Origin: Triangularia verruculosa
Lineage: Eukaryota; Ascomycota; Sordariomycetes; Sordariales; Podosporaceae
Reading direction: 5' to 3'
DNA length: 64,000 bases
NCBI GenBank assembly: GCA_033296885.1
Contig: MU863894.1
Location: forward strand, 289,403-353,402
Shown: positions 1 through 12,414 of the stretch, piece after piece
Numbering within the stretch: position 1 is the first letter of the stretch
How the letters are laid out: the number at the start of each line of letters is the position of its first letter
Notes under the pieces: generated by a model
Database searches by the model: none
What the model saw: the letters and a program-made list of their open reading frames with translations, nothing else
What the model was told of the DNA's origin: nothing
Translations under genes and position numbers: made by a program

Positions 1-83
1 TTTTATTGTTCCAGTATTCTCTTACATATGACATCCAACCATGTCAAAGATAACACAGACACACGGCCCCCGGATATCCAGCT

Positions 84-2707
84 TTAACCCTCCAAAGCCA
101 GCGCCTTCTCCCTTGGCCCCGTCACAAGCTCAAACTCACCCGGATCCAGCGTCAGGGTATGCCTGCCACCCGTCATGCTCCTCAGGTGCCCATCATACTT
201 CATCATCTCCTTGAGCGGTGCCTTGCCCATGATATGCAACATTCTCACGCTACCGCTCGTCTTCTTGCCCTCGTCCCTGAGACTCTGCACACCCTCATAC
301 GGGTCCGGAGGCACATAGACCTTTGTCAAGTCAATTCTTTCCCCTGCCTCGCCGTCGACGCCGCCAGAGTAGTCGTCCTCTTCTGGCTTGCGCACCTCCA
401 TCACCTGGCCACCGCGCGCAGAGCTGATATCGTGCTGGATGGCGTGTGATGCTTCCTCTGGGCAGTGAATGGTAAAATTTGTAAAGGGCTCCAGGATGCC
501 GACTTGGGCGTTATCATGGGCTTCTTTAAGCGCTGCACGGACCGCGAAAAGCACGGCGTTGGTGATGTGTCCACCGCTAGAGTTTTTGTTCCAGTCCTTC
601 TCAGGGTCAAAAGTGATGTGAACGTGGCATTTCCTGACCGGAGCACTGCGGCGAGGACCGCGGGCCAGACCGGCGATGGCACCGTTGAGGAGCTGCTGGC
701 GGACAGTCTCGGTATCAAATGGGAGCTCATCCGTATCTTCGGGCAAAGGAATCGAGACGTGGATGATATTACCATCGCGCTCAATGCTTGATTCCAGGAG
801 GGTGTCATGGTGGCAGGCCTCGAGGGGCTCCAGAATGACTGTACAGGCTGCCCTGCCCGCAACGCCCCGGAGCGCACGCTCGTATTCATAGTAATGAGGG
901 CTAGTTGGGGCAAAAAGGCACTCCGAGTACTCAACTTCAATGTCACCCCAGATGGCCGTCTCCTTTTCAATCTTGTAATGGGTCAAGAGGCGGTCCTGAG
1001 CAATCTCGAGGTGGAGAAGACCCATTCCAGAGAGGATGAGCTGCTCCGACCTTTCATCCTTGTGCCACCTGATACTTGGGTCCTCTCTGGAGAGCCGCTG
1101 AAGGGCATCCACAATCTTGTCACCGGCTGTCTTGGTATAGGGCTCAATTGAAATGAAGGCAACCGCTGGGGGTGTCTCCGGGGCTTTGATGCGAATGCTT
1201 CTGTACATTTCAGGGGCTTGAGTTTGGTGGCCTGGAAATGTCAGCAATGTGTCTCCAGTGCGGGCCTGCTTGAGGCCAGTCATGGCTCCTATGTGTCCAG
1301 TAGGAAGGGTTTGAATGTCGTGGTAATCCTTGGCTGATACGTGCATGATGTTCTGCGGCTTTTCGAAGACATGCATGTTGCTGTTCCACATGTGACTGCT
1401 TCGGCTGAGGCTGCCATGATATGTGCGCACCCAGCTCATCAACCCTCGTGCTCCGCTATCCACGACTTTGAATACGTGAGAAACTGAGAGGACCGGCTCT
1501 GGCTTTTGGTGGTGCGCGCCTTTCTTCTTGGGAGCCATCTCCATAAATTTGGAGAATGTGACAGTTTTGGAGCCTGTGATGATACGCAGCTCTGGTCTTT
1601 CAGAAGGATTAGGAAGATAGTCGACGACAGCTTCGAGAAGAGGTTGAACACCAATATTCGCGAGACTTGAGCCAGCAAATACCGGGGTGAACTTGGCGTC
1701 TCCGTCAATGATGAGCCGGCGAATGGCCTTCTTTATCGTGCCAGCAGGCACATTGATATCATGCTCGAGGTACTCTTCCATGATGGCTTCATCATGATCC
1801 GAGAGCTTGTCTATCAGCTGGAGACGAGCCTTTTCCATTTCATCTTTGAGGGCAGGACTGTGCGTAGCGAGAGTGTCCTTGGTTACCACTGTCATAGCGC
1901 CAGTCGTCTTGGAGAACCGGAGGCCGACTTCATGAATGACATCGATAACACCAACGAATTCGTCCTTCTGCCACCAGGGGATTTGACAGAGCAAAGGCCA
2001 TGTCTTGAGTCTGACTGCAGCCTCCTGGACTGCTCGCTTGAATGATGCGCCATCGCGATCGAGCTTGTTCACATACAAGAGCCTGGGGATGTTGGAAAGC
2101 TGTGCTGATGCCCAAACACGCTCAGTATGAGTTTCAACGCCCTTGACTCCATCCATGATGCACACAGCACCGTCAAGAATCGGCAAACAACGGTCGACTT
2201 CATAGCGGAAGTCCTGATGGCCGGGGGTGTCAATGAGATTGATGGTCTTTGACTCTTGGCCAATTGGTAAGACGGATCTCGGTGGCCATTGGAAGGTCAC
2301 GGCGGCCGACTGAATGGTAATTCCTCGCTCTCTTTCCAGTGGGAGGAAGTCCGTGGTTGTGTTGCCATGGTCAACATCTAAAGGCTGTCAATATATGTGA
2401 CGCCGTAGGGGGTAGGGACAGTGCAAGGCTTACTTCCAATATGTCTTGTGCGGCCACTGTGATAGAGCATGCGCTCTGTTGTTGTCGTCTTCCCGGCGTC
2501 GACGTGGGCAATGATGCCGATGTTGCGGATGTTCTCGATCCTTGCCTCATGGTGAGCATGTTCAGTGGCATACCTCCTAATGCCCTTCCGTAGGACAGCT
2601 ACACTGCCGTGACTGCTTAGTGTGGTGTTCTTGGAAACCAGGAGGCGCAGTAATAGCTTCCTTTGGCCATGTCGGCAAGCGCGGGGTGTGGTGGTAAACA
2701 TTCCCAA
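84..2707 (-). CDS. MEF2: Mitochondrial elongation factor G2 (ribosome-releasing factor 2), two exons
   Basis: Translational GTPase of the EF-G2/RRF2 family, known to act with ribosome recycling factor in splitting mitochondrial ribosomes after termination. Exons are 2707-2434 and 2377-84; the 56 nt intron (GTAAGC...TTTAG) joins ...RHIG-N to VDHGNTTTDF, giving 855 residues. The first 45 or so residues are rich in Arg, Leu and Ser with few acids, as expected of a mitochondrial presequence. The P-loop AHVDAGKT is at 67-74, DTPGH at 141-145 and NKLD at 195-198; EF-G domains II-V follow, with a Gly-rich C-terminal domain near RGGQVMEV. It is head-to-head with VPS17 across about 0.7 kb. The start is the first ATG before the presequence. 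The family call is firm; EF-G2 rather than EF-G1 rests on overall resemblance. Confidence 0.93.
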
Positions 2708-3416
2708 GCCTCGGCCCCTTTACTTTGTCTCGATTCTATGTTGTAAACCCATCAGAGATAAACCAGCTCAGGGTAGCTTCAGCCAAGCGTGTCAGCAGCC
2801 AAACAGCTCAGCATATCAGATTGTCGGGTTTGGTTTCTTCTGAACGAATGGAAGACTACCATTCTTTAGGCTAGAGCAGCGATTGTCGGTAGTCGAGGGA
2901 GGCGCCGGAACTGTTGGTTTGTTAAACGGCAACAACACCAGCACTGGTGCTATCTTTTGCTCTGAATTGAGTTCTCCAACTGCAGGAGCTCAGTCGTGAG
3001 CTTTAGGTGGACCGTGCACCCCACCGGCTGATCCTAGCAGGGCATTTGCTTGGCGCTTCTGTTTCCCACTGTTTCCAGAGGGAGCAAGGCGCCGGTTGAC
3101 ACAAGCCACCACTGGTGATGCGGAGAACACTGCCTGGCACATCAACCTCACCTGCTTCCCACTGGGCCAACCACGACGCCACACCTCCAGGACGACCTGC
3201 GACTGGTCGAGCTACCGGCATCGAAACGAGCTGAGGTCTCAAACAATAAGTGATATCCAGGCCCTATTCATATTTGGGGACCCTCTCGGTCTACAGCCCA
3301 CGTCATTGCCGGGACCTTCGAGTTTCCCGCCGACAGGACTGCGCAATAATTGAACCTTCCACGTCATCGCAGTCGAGCACCCGCCTATCTCAGTTCGAAT
3401 CGCATAATCAAGCACC
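2708..3416. other. Divergent intergenic region between MEF2 and VPS17
   Basis: This 709 bp segment lies between two divergent start codons and must hold both 5' leaders and promoters. No clear TATA box was seen. The VPS17-proximal part (3300-3416) is rich in C and T, typical of fungal leaders. Short open frames here overlap each other on both strands and show no recognisable protein. Confidence 0.6.
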
Positions 3417-5437
3417 ATGGACTATAGCGCATCAATACAGGACGATCAGGGTGCCGAGGCCTCGCCCTGGGGTAATTCCCCAAGTTCCTCGCCGAGACAG
3501 GACCGATCCGGCTTCGGCTCGAGCATCGCCGGCCTGACCGGTGATGCCCCACCATCCCCCTATCGACTTCCATCACATGGCTCCAACAATGGCCTCACTG
3601 ACGACGGCGGGTTCGGCGCGAGTGATTCGGATTATAAGAGACCAGACACCGCAAGCACTGTTTCGGCCGGCGATACACCTGCTGTGAAGTCCAGTTTGGA
3701 CGAGTCGGGCGGGGTCCAGCATTACGCGGAGAACCCAGCTTCTGGAGCTGGTGACCAAGGGCCACTATCTCTAGGACCTCAACACCAACAACAGCAGTCA
3801 TCGGCAAATCCCACCGCAGAGGGGGCGTCTCAAGGTCATGAGCAGCCACAGCACCAACAGCCGCGTAGACCGCCAGCGCCCCAGTTCAAACTGCAGGCCA
3901 AAATCACTGGCTTGGAGCGGACGGGAAGGAAGGACCCTATTTTAAGATTTGATGTACATGTACGACCCCTTTCTTGGTTATACGTCGTTAGGAAGAAGAC
4001 GGATGCTTACAAGAAAAAGACAAACCTTCCTGCCTTTAGGACGACACAGTACCGCGATGTACGCCGTCTCCACTCCGAATTCATCAAGCTCGCCGAGCAC
4101 TTGATTTCGGCCAACCCCGAAGCTATTGTGCCCGCAGTACCGCCAGCACTGACGTCCGCCGGTGCCGGAACCGAGGAGGATGAGATCCGAGTTAAGGCTC
4201 TCCTCCAACGGTGGTTCAACTATGTCTGCGGCAGTGAGGTGCTGGCGAGGGATCCCGAAATGGTGCTCTTCGTGGAAAGCGATTTTGGCTATAGCCCCAT
4301 GGTAAAGAAGAAGCAGCCTGCCACTGGTGTGCGGAGGAAGATCTTGAAGCAGTTTGCGCCCCCTCCAGATGACACCCCTGAGTTGCAGGAGGCTCGTCCC
4401 ATCGTGAAATTGTTTTACCTAGGTGCCATGGATGCTGGGCACAAGGTCGACAAGCTTGTCAAGTCACGCCGAGGTATGCGCCCAATTTTTCTTTGCGTTG
4501 GCTAGGGAAAGCAAACCTCTGACCATCACTTTCAGGTCTTGGACTGGCAGAATCCGATTTTGGTGTCAAGCTTGGCAACATGCATATTCAGGAGTTGCAC
4601 CCCGGCCTCGCCAATGCCTACCGCAAGCTAGGCAAGATTGTCCAAACAGTCGGCGACTTCCACGCCGCTCAAGCAACGGCCGAGGCCACCACCATTGGCG
4701 ATCCCTTTCAATATCACTCCCAGGACGCCTTCATCGTCAAGGAGACTCTGACGAACCGTCAAATTCTGATTCGCGAATTTCTCCAAGCCCAAGAGCAAAC
4801 ACGCAACAAGCTCAACGCTGCGGATCGCCTCAAGGCCTCCTCCAACGTCCGCCGTGAGAAAGTCGACGAAGCGATTGGCGCTCTTCACGAGGCCCGCGAG
4901 ACGGAAGCGGCACTCTATCAAAAAACTACTCGCGTTACTCAGAATCTGGTCCACGAACGGCGCAAGTGGTTCGCTCGCACCGCAGCGGATCTGCGTCTCT
5001 CTATTCGCGAATACGTGATACGCGAGATCGAGGCAGAAAGACGCACGTTGGCGCTTCTCGAATCCGTGAGGCCCGACATCCGGGCGATTGACTCCAGTGG
5101 TGGACTCTCTCGTCTCGGGAGAGAGGCTCACCCGCCTGTGAGACGGGTCAGCATGGCTACTTCCCAGGGGCCCAAGGGGGATGCCTGGAGCGGAGTTCCC
5201 AGACGGCACGATAGTAATATGAGCAGGAGCATTTCAGGGAGCTTCATGGCGGGGAGTGTCGCCGAGGAAGGAGAAGACGGTGGCGAGGGTACTCAAGACA
5301 CAGGAGCAAGGTCGCGGGCGTTGAGTGGTGCGAGTGGGTCAGGTGCCGGAAACCTTCCGGGTTTGACAGAGGAGGACGATGAGGATAGAGTCGATGCAAG
5401 AAATGCGGCTAGTCGGTTGGCCACGAGCACCTTCTAG
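3417..5437 (+). CDS. VPS17: Vps17-type sorting nexin, retromer membrane-binding subunit (PX-BAR), three exons
   Basis: Vps17 pairs with Vps5 to form the membrane-bending dimer of the endosome-to-Golgi retromer. Exons 3417-3959, 4020-4473 and 4536-5437 give 632 residues. The first 155 residues are disordered, rich in Ser, Pro, Gly and Gln. A PX domain starts near 157 (FKLQAKITGLERTG, then TNLPAFRTTQYRDVRR). The BAR-like helical region runs from about 320 to 560 (RRGLGLAESDFGV, GLANAYRKLGKIVQ, IREYVIREIEAERR). The tail is acidic and Ser/Gly-rich. Intron 1 (60 nt, GTACGA, branch GCTTAC, AAAAAG) has no stop and keeps frame. Intron 2 (62 nt) is GTATGC...TTTCAG. The specific Vps17 family blocks make the call firm. 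Confidence 0.93.
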
Positions 5438-8400
5438 GTTGACATTTTTCAGTATAGAAATGGTTGAAAGCATGGTGTGGAAGAAGGGCCCATGGTCAGA
5501 CAAGGGTGCAGAGCCGGACAACGAGACAAGATATTACTTGATGAAAAAGAACGAATGCCCCAGAGACGGGATGGTTGATAATGCAAAAGTATGATGTAAG
5601 GGAGGTACGGCAGTAGTAGCACGCAAGTAGCAAGCCAGCCCACATACAAGTTACGGTTACACTGCACTCGGCTCGACCTCGGTGTCACAACATGGTTGAA
5701 CAAGGCGAAAGATGTCTGAGAAGCCGTTTATTCACCACGGGCGGAAGATTGGTGAGGACCGGACGTAAATGTGTGAAAAAGAGTATGTTGTGATACAGAT
5801 AGAAGAAGGCGTGCTGAGTGGTTGACTTTATCCGAATAGAATCGGCCGCAAGATTGTAATGGCTGGTAAGAATACATAGGCCACGGGAAGAGCAGTTGTG
5901 TAAGGTACCAATTGCTTGCTCGTGGGTCAAAGCACCTTGCAAGGGCCTGGTTCTTCTGTTGACAGTTCGTCCGATATACAATGGTTCCCCGCAGGATATA
6001 GTCGATGGAATTCTCTGGATACCTTCTATGGGAAGCAAAAGCATCTCGATAATGACGACACGGGCGACAGTGCGGCTCAGACCGACTCGCTTGTAAGCTC
6101 CCGTCCCTACCACACAGGCTTTTGGGTAGGTCACTACTCGTAGATACTTGGTGTCCTACTTTGCCATGTTTCCCTATCCTATTATCTAGCACACATCACC
6201 GACGTCAGCGCCCACCGGGTTGACACTTCCGGCAGGGCCGTCTCGTCCTGTTCGTGGGAGACGGAAGCAAGTGCCAGCAAGCGAGGAGCCTCCAGGTCTT
6301 GAAGGAACGAGCAACCGTGCGGCGGCAAAACGGTGATGATCTCATCATACCTTCCATGCTTCGCCCGACCCTGAATCGTCCACAGTGACCCATCACAGAG
6401 AGCCGCAGCAGCAAATTTAGGGAAGGCGGGCGCTTCGAAGCGAGGCCGAGGTCCGGGGAAAGGGTCCGAAGGACGGTCGCATGAAGCCTGCCGTCAACGT
6501 TGCTTTTCCCGGCCGCTGTTTTAGCTGCAAAACCCGACACTTCTCCCGTGGTCAGAAACAGAGGAAGCGAACTCTACACCCTCACCGCTTCGCCTATACC
6601 ATCATCTCGGCAATAAGTGGTTCTGCGGTGACAGAAATCCCCTTGTAAGTAAAGCGGCCAAGGGCGTCGTGCAGCCATACACCACTGCGTATACCTTTGA
6701 AGCATGGCAAGCCCTCTCAGTAGGAGGAATGCAGTGCTCCTGGTGCGCTCTCCCGGTGCAGCCTCGCGGTAGATAGGAGCTATTCCTGGAGGGCTCCAGC
6801 TGCGGTCTAGTAGGTATTGCTGATATTTGACACCGTGCCGTTTCCGAGTCAACAAACCATCATCAGCATAGGCAACCGCCGACGGTTGGATCAAGTCCCC
6901 AGATTAGTGGAAAAAAGATCTACAAGACGCCGACAGATCCTCCACAGGAAAAGACAACTTTGCTGTCTTTGGAAGCACGTCCGATTCCTCACCGGAGCGA
7001 CGGAAGAGGTTCCTAGATGTGTAGGTCTCGGGAACCCGGAGAAGCTTGGCCCGATGCGACGACAGGCGTTGATGAGTTCGCCGTTGGGATTGGCTTGTGT
7101 CCCCCATGTAGACTTCGACACCGATGGCCCCGGGGTACGAAAACGCCATCGGTTCCATAAGAAGAAGCGGAGACATCAAATACATAGACCCTGGAAAATC
7201 GGCCGGTAGGCCGTCAGCACAGACGATCTGGACCGCTTTGTGTGAATTGCGAGATAGGCGCCATAAGAGCAGCGTTTTCCGGCTTGCCCCATTGAGCTTT
7301 CCTTTCGAGAGCGACGTGTCATCTGAAGTCATCAGATTTGAGGCATCAGCCAGAGAAGTTCCCAGCCAACGCCACCTGCGGTACGTAAGTGGGAGGAGGT
7401 CTGGTGGCGCGAGGAATCTGTAAGTCAAAAATGTTGCAAAAATCTCACCAGGATCTGCCTATCTTAGGTCCGAACTGCCCAGTCGCCCCACATCCGCTCC
7501 CTGTCCCTGCTAGCGCCATGAAATTATGCAATCGTGGGGCCCGTCTGGGCGTCTTTTCTTTTTCTTTGAGCCGCTTGGTGCTGGTTTGTCCAACCCCACC
7601 AATTTTCTCCAATATCACGACTGGCTGATGCTTGCGAACAGAGACCGAGGGAACATCCGATAAACATCCGGGTGTGTGCGATAAGGCTTCAAGCAAGTGT
7701 GTATACCCGTGATGTTGGTATCAGAGTCCCAAAGTCAAGATCAACACAGCGTCATCGATCTCCGGCACTCACTGTGTGACCACTGTATCCTGTCGGTGTT
7801 CTGATAAGGGCTTGATAGATGAGCAGGCTCGTATCGTATCAAAGCATGCAAAGCTGCCTGGAGGGGATAGCTGCCCCAAACAGGCCGCTGGGCCGCTCTC
7901 AGAGGCTGCAGTGTCCCGCCTCCGAGCAGGCGCTCTTCTCACATCCTCGTCCCGTGCGATGGCTCGACATGGTGTCTCCCGAAAGCATGCCTGATGGGGG
8001 GAACAGCTCTGGCTCAGTAGAAGGCACGTATCTCTTCCAAAAGGCGAATTACGGCGATTTTGACCTTGTCAGCACATCTGGAACTTGGTGCTCCGTTTCA
8101 AATACCAGACAGTGGGAGCTCACCCCTGTCCTGCCATGTGCGCAGGTTTCGCCAGAGGGCCGGCAAAATACACACTGCATATCAGTTCATTTGCCTCATC
8201 AGTCTGACAGCCCGTGGTTCCTGACCGCTAGAGTGGTCGCTGTAACGCATCTTCCGTGCTCGGCGGGATTCGTCATTCTTGGGAGACGAAAGCGAGGGTT
8301 CGGCAGGGCATTTCTACATCCGGACAGGCCGTCAGATTTCGAGTGATGTCGGGGTGCTGTCGTTGTAGCTGGCTGTCCAGACATCGAGGGGTTCCCAGTC

Positions 8401-10861
8401 TTGCTAGCATGTTGGCCAGCCCACTACCGGGCCGTTTGAAAAACAAATCCATGCTCAGTGGTGGGGTGGGATTGGGGTTAGCAACATGTGGGGTTGAGGA
8501 TTTGGAGAGACTTGGGGGCTAGTGAGTGATCTCCAAGGGGCTTCCCTTGAACGCGTCGATCTGCCACAGATAGAGAGGTCTTCCTCCAACACATCAATCA
8601 GCGCGTGTCAACTTCATGATGAATGATTGACCACCGAGGCAGGTTCCGAGCTGGAGAGCAGGCCTTGTGTTGCACCCGGGAGGCCACTTGAGTGTGCAGA
8701 CATGTCCGTTTGTACAAAGTCGCACAAAAGACGCACCCCCAGAGTAACCCCAGCCGCGGCCCGGCTTTTCCCCAGACGCAATGTTGGGAAAGGCACAGAT
8801 GGACGAGGTGGACGTGTCAGCACTTTGTCCCTCCCGGATGGCGTTATCGGCAGCGCGGCAGACAGAGGCAGGGGAACCTAGGTACTCGTCCCGTTCTTTC
8901 CTGGCGCGATAGCCCGTCGCCTTCCTTCTCCGTTTCTCCATCTATCCCTCCAACTCGTCATCGACACCGTTGAGGGGCAGCCCAGGTGCGAACTTTGGAG
9001 CCCCACCCATCTTCTCCAACCCCTGCCCTCCATTCATGATTTCTCCAGCTTTCTGTCTTCCCGTCCCTCCTTGAACCTCAACTCAGCGGTTGGAGTTCCG
9101 CGATCGCTCTCCACACCACCTCTTCTCTTCGACTTGAGAACAGGCATCCTTTGGGTCCCAAGTCTGGTCGGCATCTTTCCACTTGACAGGGTGAGCTGGG
9201 GCTTTTACTGCCTACATATCGTCATATACCGGGCAACGTTGTAGTGGCTAGGAGTTGTGTGTAGCCTCGCTAAAATACTAAAACAGCCGGCCCTAGACAC
9301 CCGTCTTCCGTTGGATCTATTCTCATCGTTCTAATGACTCTTCTCCCCTCCCTAACAAGCGACCGCTGTCGGCTCCGCAATCTACCGGCGTGCGTCTTCC
9401 CGGTTATTGTTGTCTGAGCACTGTGCCTCGAGAGATAGGTGATAGGTACTGTACCAGCGACTAGTCCATCCAGACAAGCCGAGGCCAAGTAGCCGTTACT
9501 TGACGTACATGCATGCTGCTGCATGGAAGCAAGCTCTTCACCACCCCCGATGCATCGAGATCCCGGCACCGTGAGCCCTTCTCGGACAGTATTTCATTTT
9601 TGTTAAAAAGCGGTCCACTCGGACGGTTCGCGCAGACCCAGACGGGAACGACCCTCGCCCCAATGTGCTCCCAGATCGCACCACCACTGGCCCGACTGGT
9701 GTTCATCATAGTATGGGCCTTGCCATGCATCCAAACCGAGATCAGCTCTGTTCCCCGGCAGCTGCAACTCTGGAACGTGCTCAAGGTATCCATACTTGCC
9801 AGGGGCTCGCGGTACGTATCCCGTTCTCCCGCATCTTCCAAGACTGAAGCATACAGCACGCCACCGTGGACAGTAACTGTCTGTGGCTCCCGCGCACAGC
9901 TACCACAGCATATACATACACATATGCACCTATATCCACACCAAAGATGCAGAAAACGCAGAAGCGCAGCAGTGGTGCTGGTGGAGATCTCGGTGGCTTC
10001 CAACCGCCTCCGGCGCCGGATGGGTCAAGCCTTCTACCCTTGAATGTCGCGATGCTGCTGTCGTAACGTCAATGGACATGGATGATGGCTTGCCCTGCCG
10101 AAGCAAGCCCTCGTTAGCCTGCTTGCATGAGATCCCGAGATTATGGAGGTTCCTCTGCGCTGCTCTGTTGCGCATGGTCCCTAAACCTCTTTTCTCTTGT
10201 GCACAGATAGAGATAACTAGTCGATGTCTGACTGGGCGAGCCAGCTGGTTCAAAGCAGTGCTTTGGCTCCAGACAGACAAGCATCTTCACCTCCGCTCCT
10301 GGACCTTGCCTATCCCCTGGCTTCTCTTGACGCTCCTACTTTCTGTCTCGTCCACCCCGGACTGCAGCCATCAAGGATTGACACATATCAGCACGTCAGT
10401 GCCTCATATCATGGCACCCAAACCGTCTCTACTATACTTAAAGGGCCCGACGAGACCCCCACTCTTGCCCCGACTCCATGAGCATTCGCCAGCTCTACTA
10501 CACCATCTCAACCCACTCCATTGCCTTGGTCCTGAGGTTTCTTTTCCCTCTTCATATCCGTACGCAAGTTTCGCCACCGAAAGTCGCCCCGTGTCTCCTC
10601 CTATCTACCTTCTCATAGCCCCCCCGAGTCTCTGACATTCTCTGGCTATCTTTCAACCCACATTCCGCGCCCACGTTCACCAGGCAGAGCCGCAGCAGTG
10701 GTTGTTTGATCACGCAGCCAGACTCTGCTCCCAAGCTGCCCTCCCCAGATTCTTAAACCCCACGGGGAAGACCCCTTTTGCGGCTCCTCGTTGGCTGAGC
10801 ACCCCTATCCCACCTCTACATCCCACTCACATCCCACGCCCCCGTTTTCCTTCCATTCAAG
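5438..10861. other. Long intergenic region, no supportable gene
   Basis: These 5.4 kb separate VPS17 from the polyol dehydrogenase. Many 60-250 residue open frames occur on both strands, but they overlap, mostly lack a natural ATG context, and none shows a recognisable domain or codon pattern. The last 500 bp before the dehydrogenase is strongly C/T-rich, consistent with its promoter and leader. I saw no tRNA, no tandem array and no RIP-like AT-rich block. Long non-coding transcripts cannot be excluded. Confidence 0.5.
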
Positions 10862-12414
10862 ATGGCGCCCTCCGCGACTGGTGACTCGGTGCCAATGCAC
10901 ATACCCGCCGTCTCGAAAGCTTCAACAATCAATGCATCAGTCTTGCATGGGCCGCGCGATCTGCGATTGGTAAGCCTGCTCTCCTATCAGTCGCCATCTT
11001 CATGAACCCTGGTGACCCAAGAGATCTCAGATCTATCGGTTACACAGGGAACATAATAGGGGTTCTTTCTCAGCCTTGCATTTTCGGCTAGCTGCGTCTA
11101 AGCGCCAGGCTACCCGCACATTCGGTAATTCATAGCTAATATCTCGCGTCACTTCTAGGAGCAGAGGCATATTCAAGAGCCTGGTATTGGCGAGCTACAG
11201 ATTGCCATCAAGACAACAGGCATCTGCGGCTCTGATGTTTCTTACTACAAGAAGTTTGCCAATGGCGACCTTTGCGCTTGTCAACCCCTTTCTCTGGGCC
11301 ATGAGTCCTCCGGCACAGTCGTTGCCATCGGGCCTCATGTCTTTGGCTTCAGCATTGGTGACCGCGTGGCGCTAGAAGTCGGCATTCCATGTGGTCAGTG
11401 TGGTATCTGCCGCCAGGGAAGATACAATCTTTGCAAGAAGATGCGATTCAGGAGTAGTGCCAAATCTTTTCCCCATTTCCAAGGCACGTTGCAGGACCGC
11501 ATCAACCATCCCGCAACATGGTGCCACAAGTATGTCTTGCAATCAAACCATCTCGTGATACTTCAAGAAGACTAAAAGTTTTCACCAGACTCCCAGACAA
11601 CATTTCATTCGACGCGGCCGCTCTACTTGAGCCCCTCTCGGTGGCTTTGCATGCCGTCAACCGGGCAACACCAACCCCTGGTTCCAGTGCGCTTGTACTT
11701 GGGGCTGGAGCCGTCGGGCTGCTGACTGCCGCTATGGCTCGTCAGTCTGGCTGCTCCACTGTCACGATCGCAGACGTGGATCAGGGCCGAGTCAACTTTG
11801 CCATCGCCAAAGGCTTTGCCACTCACGGCTATGTTGTGCCACGGCAGCTCCATACTTCATCCAGCTGCTCGTCATTATACAACAGTAGCAACTCTGGCAC
11901 GTCAACACCTTGCGAGGGTGTCATGACTCCCGCCAGCACCATCTCGTTTCAGAGCTCCCTCGATACCGCCAGGACACTTGCTGCCGAGATGCTGGCCCAA
12001 GCGAATGGCTCTAGCCCTCTGATTGACGATGAGGACGATGGTGTTGATATCACATTCGAATGTACGGGCAAAGAAGTGTGCATGCATACCGCACTGTACG
12101 CCACCAGAGCAGGGGGGAAGGTCATTATGGTAGGCATGGGGACGCCAATACAGACTCTTCCCATGTCGGTCGCCCATCTCCGCGAGATCGATATCCTGGG
12201 CATCTTTCGGTATGCCAACACATATACGACAGGAATCAAGCTTCTCTGCGCACGAGGCGGACCGAACCGTGGTGGTTATGTCTTGCCCGATCTAGACGAG
12301 ATGGTTACCCATCGCTTCAAGGGTCTTGACAATGCCAAGGGGGCGTTTGAGCTCGCAAGCAGAACCGTCGATGATGATGGCAATCTTGTACTCAAGGTCG
12401 TCATTGAAGCCTGA
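10862..12414 (+). CDS. Zinc-dependent polyol dehydrogenase (xylitol/sorbitol/arabinitol type, MDR family), three exons
   Basis: Medium-chain dehydrogenase/reductase that should oxidise a sugar alcohol to a ketose with NAD+, as in fungal pentose catabolism. Exons 10862-10969, 11159-11529 and 11589-12414 give 434 residues. Catalytic zinc ligands fit Cys59 (GICGSDV), His84/Glu85 (GHE) and Glu174 (LLEPLSV). The structural zinc lobe is Cys114, 117, 120 and 128. The Rossmann loop GAGAVG is at 198-203, followed by an Asp (ADVD) that favours NAD over NADP. Residues about 246-285 are a Ser/Thr-rich insertion not usual in xylitol dehydrogenases, which run near 350-380 residues. Intron 1 is long for this locus (189 nt). 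The acceptor of intron 2 (TTCACCAG) was chosen because only it restores HKLPDN. Exact substrate is not decidable here. Confidence 0.87.

Noticed and set aside
5685..6192. Two overlapping minus-strand frames of about 150 residues
   Set aside because: They overlap in different frames and neither shows a family pattern; they lie in the downstream region of VPS17.
9883..10635. 250-residue open frame (plus)
   Set aside because: Low-complexity, Leu/Pro/Ser-rich, no domain; it overlaps other frames and lies in the C/T-rich leader region of the dehydrogenase.
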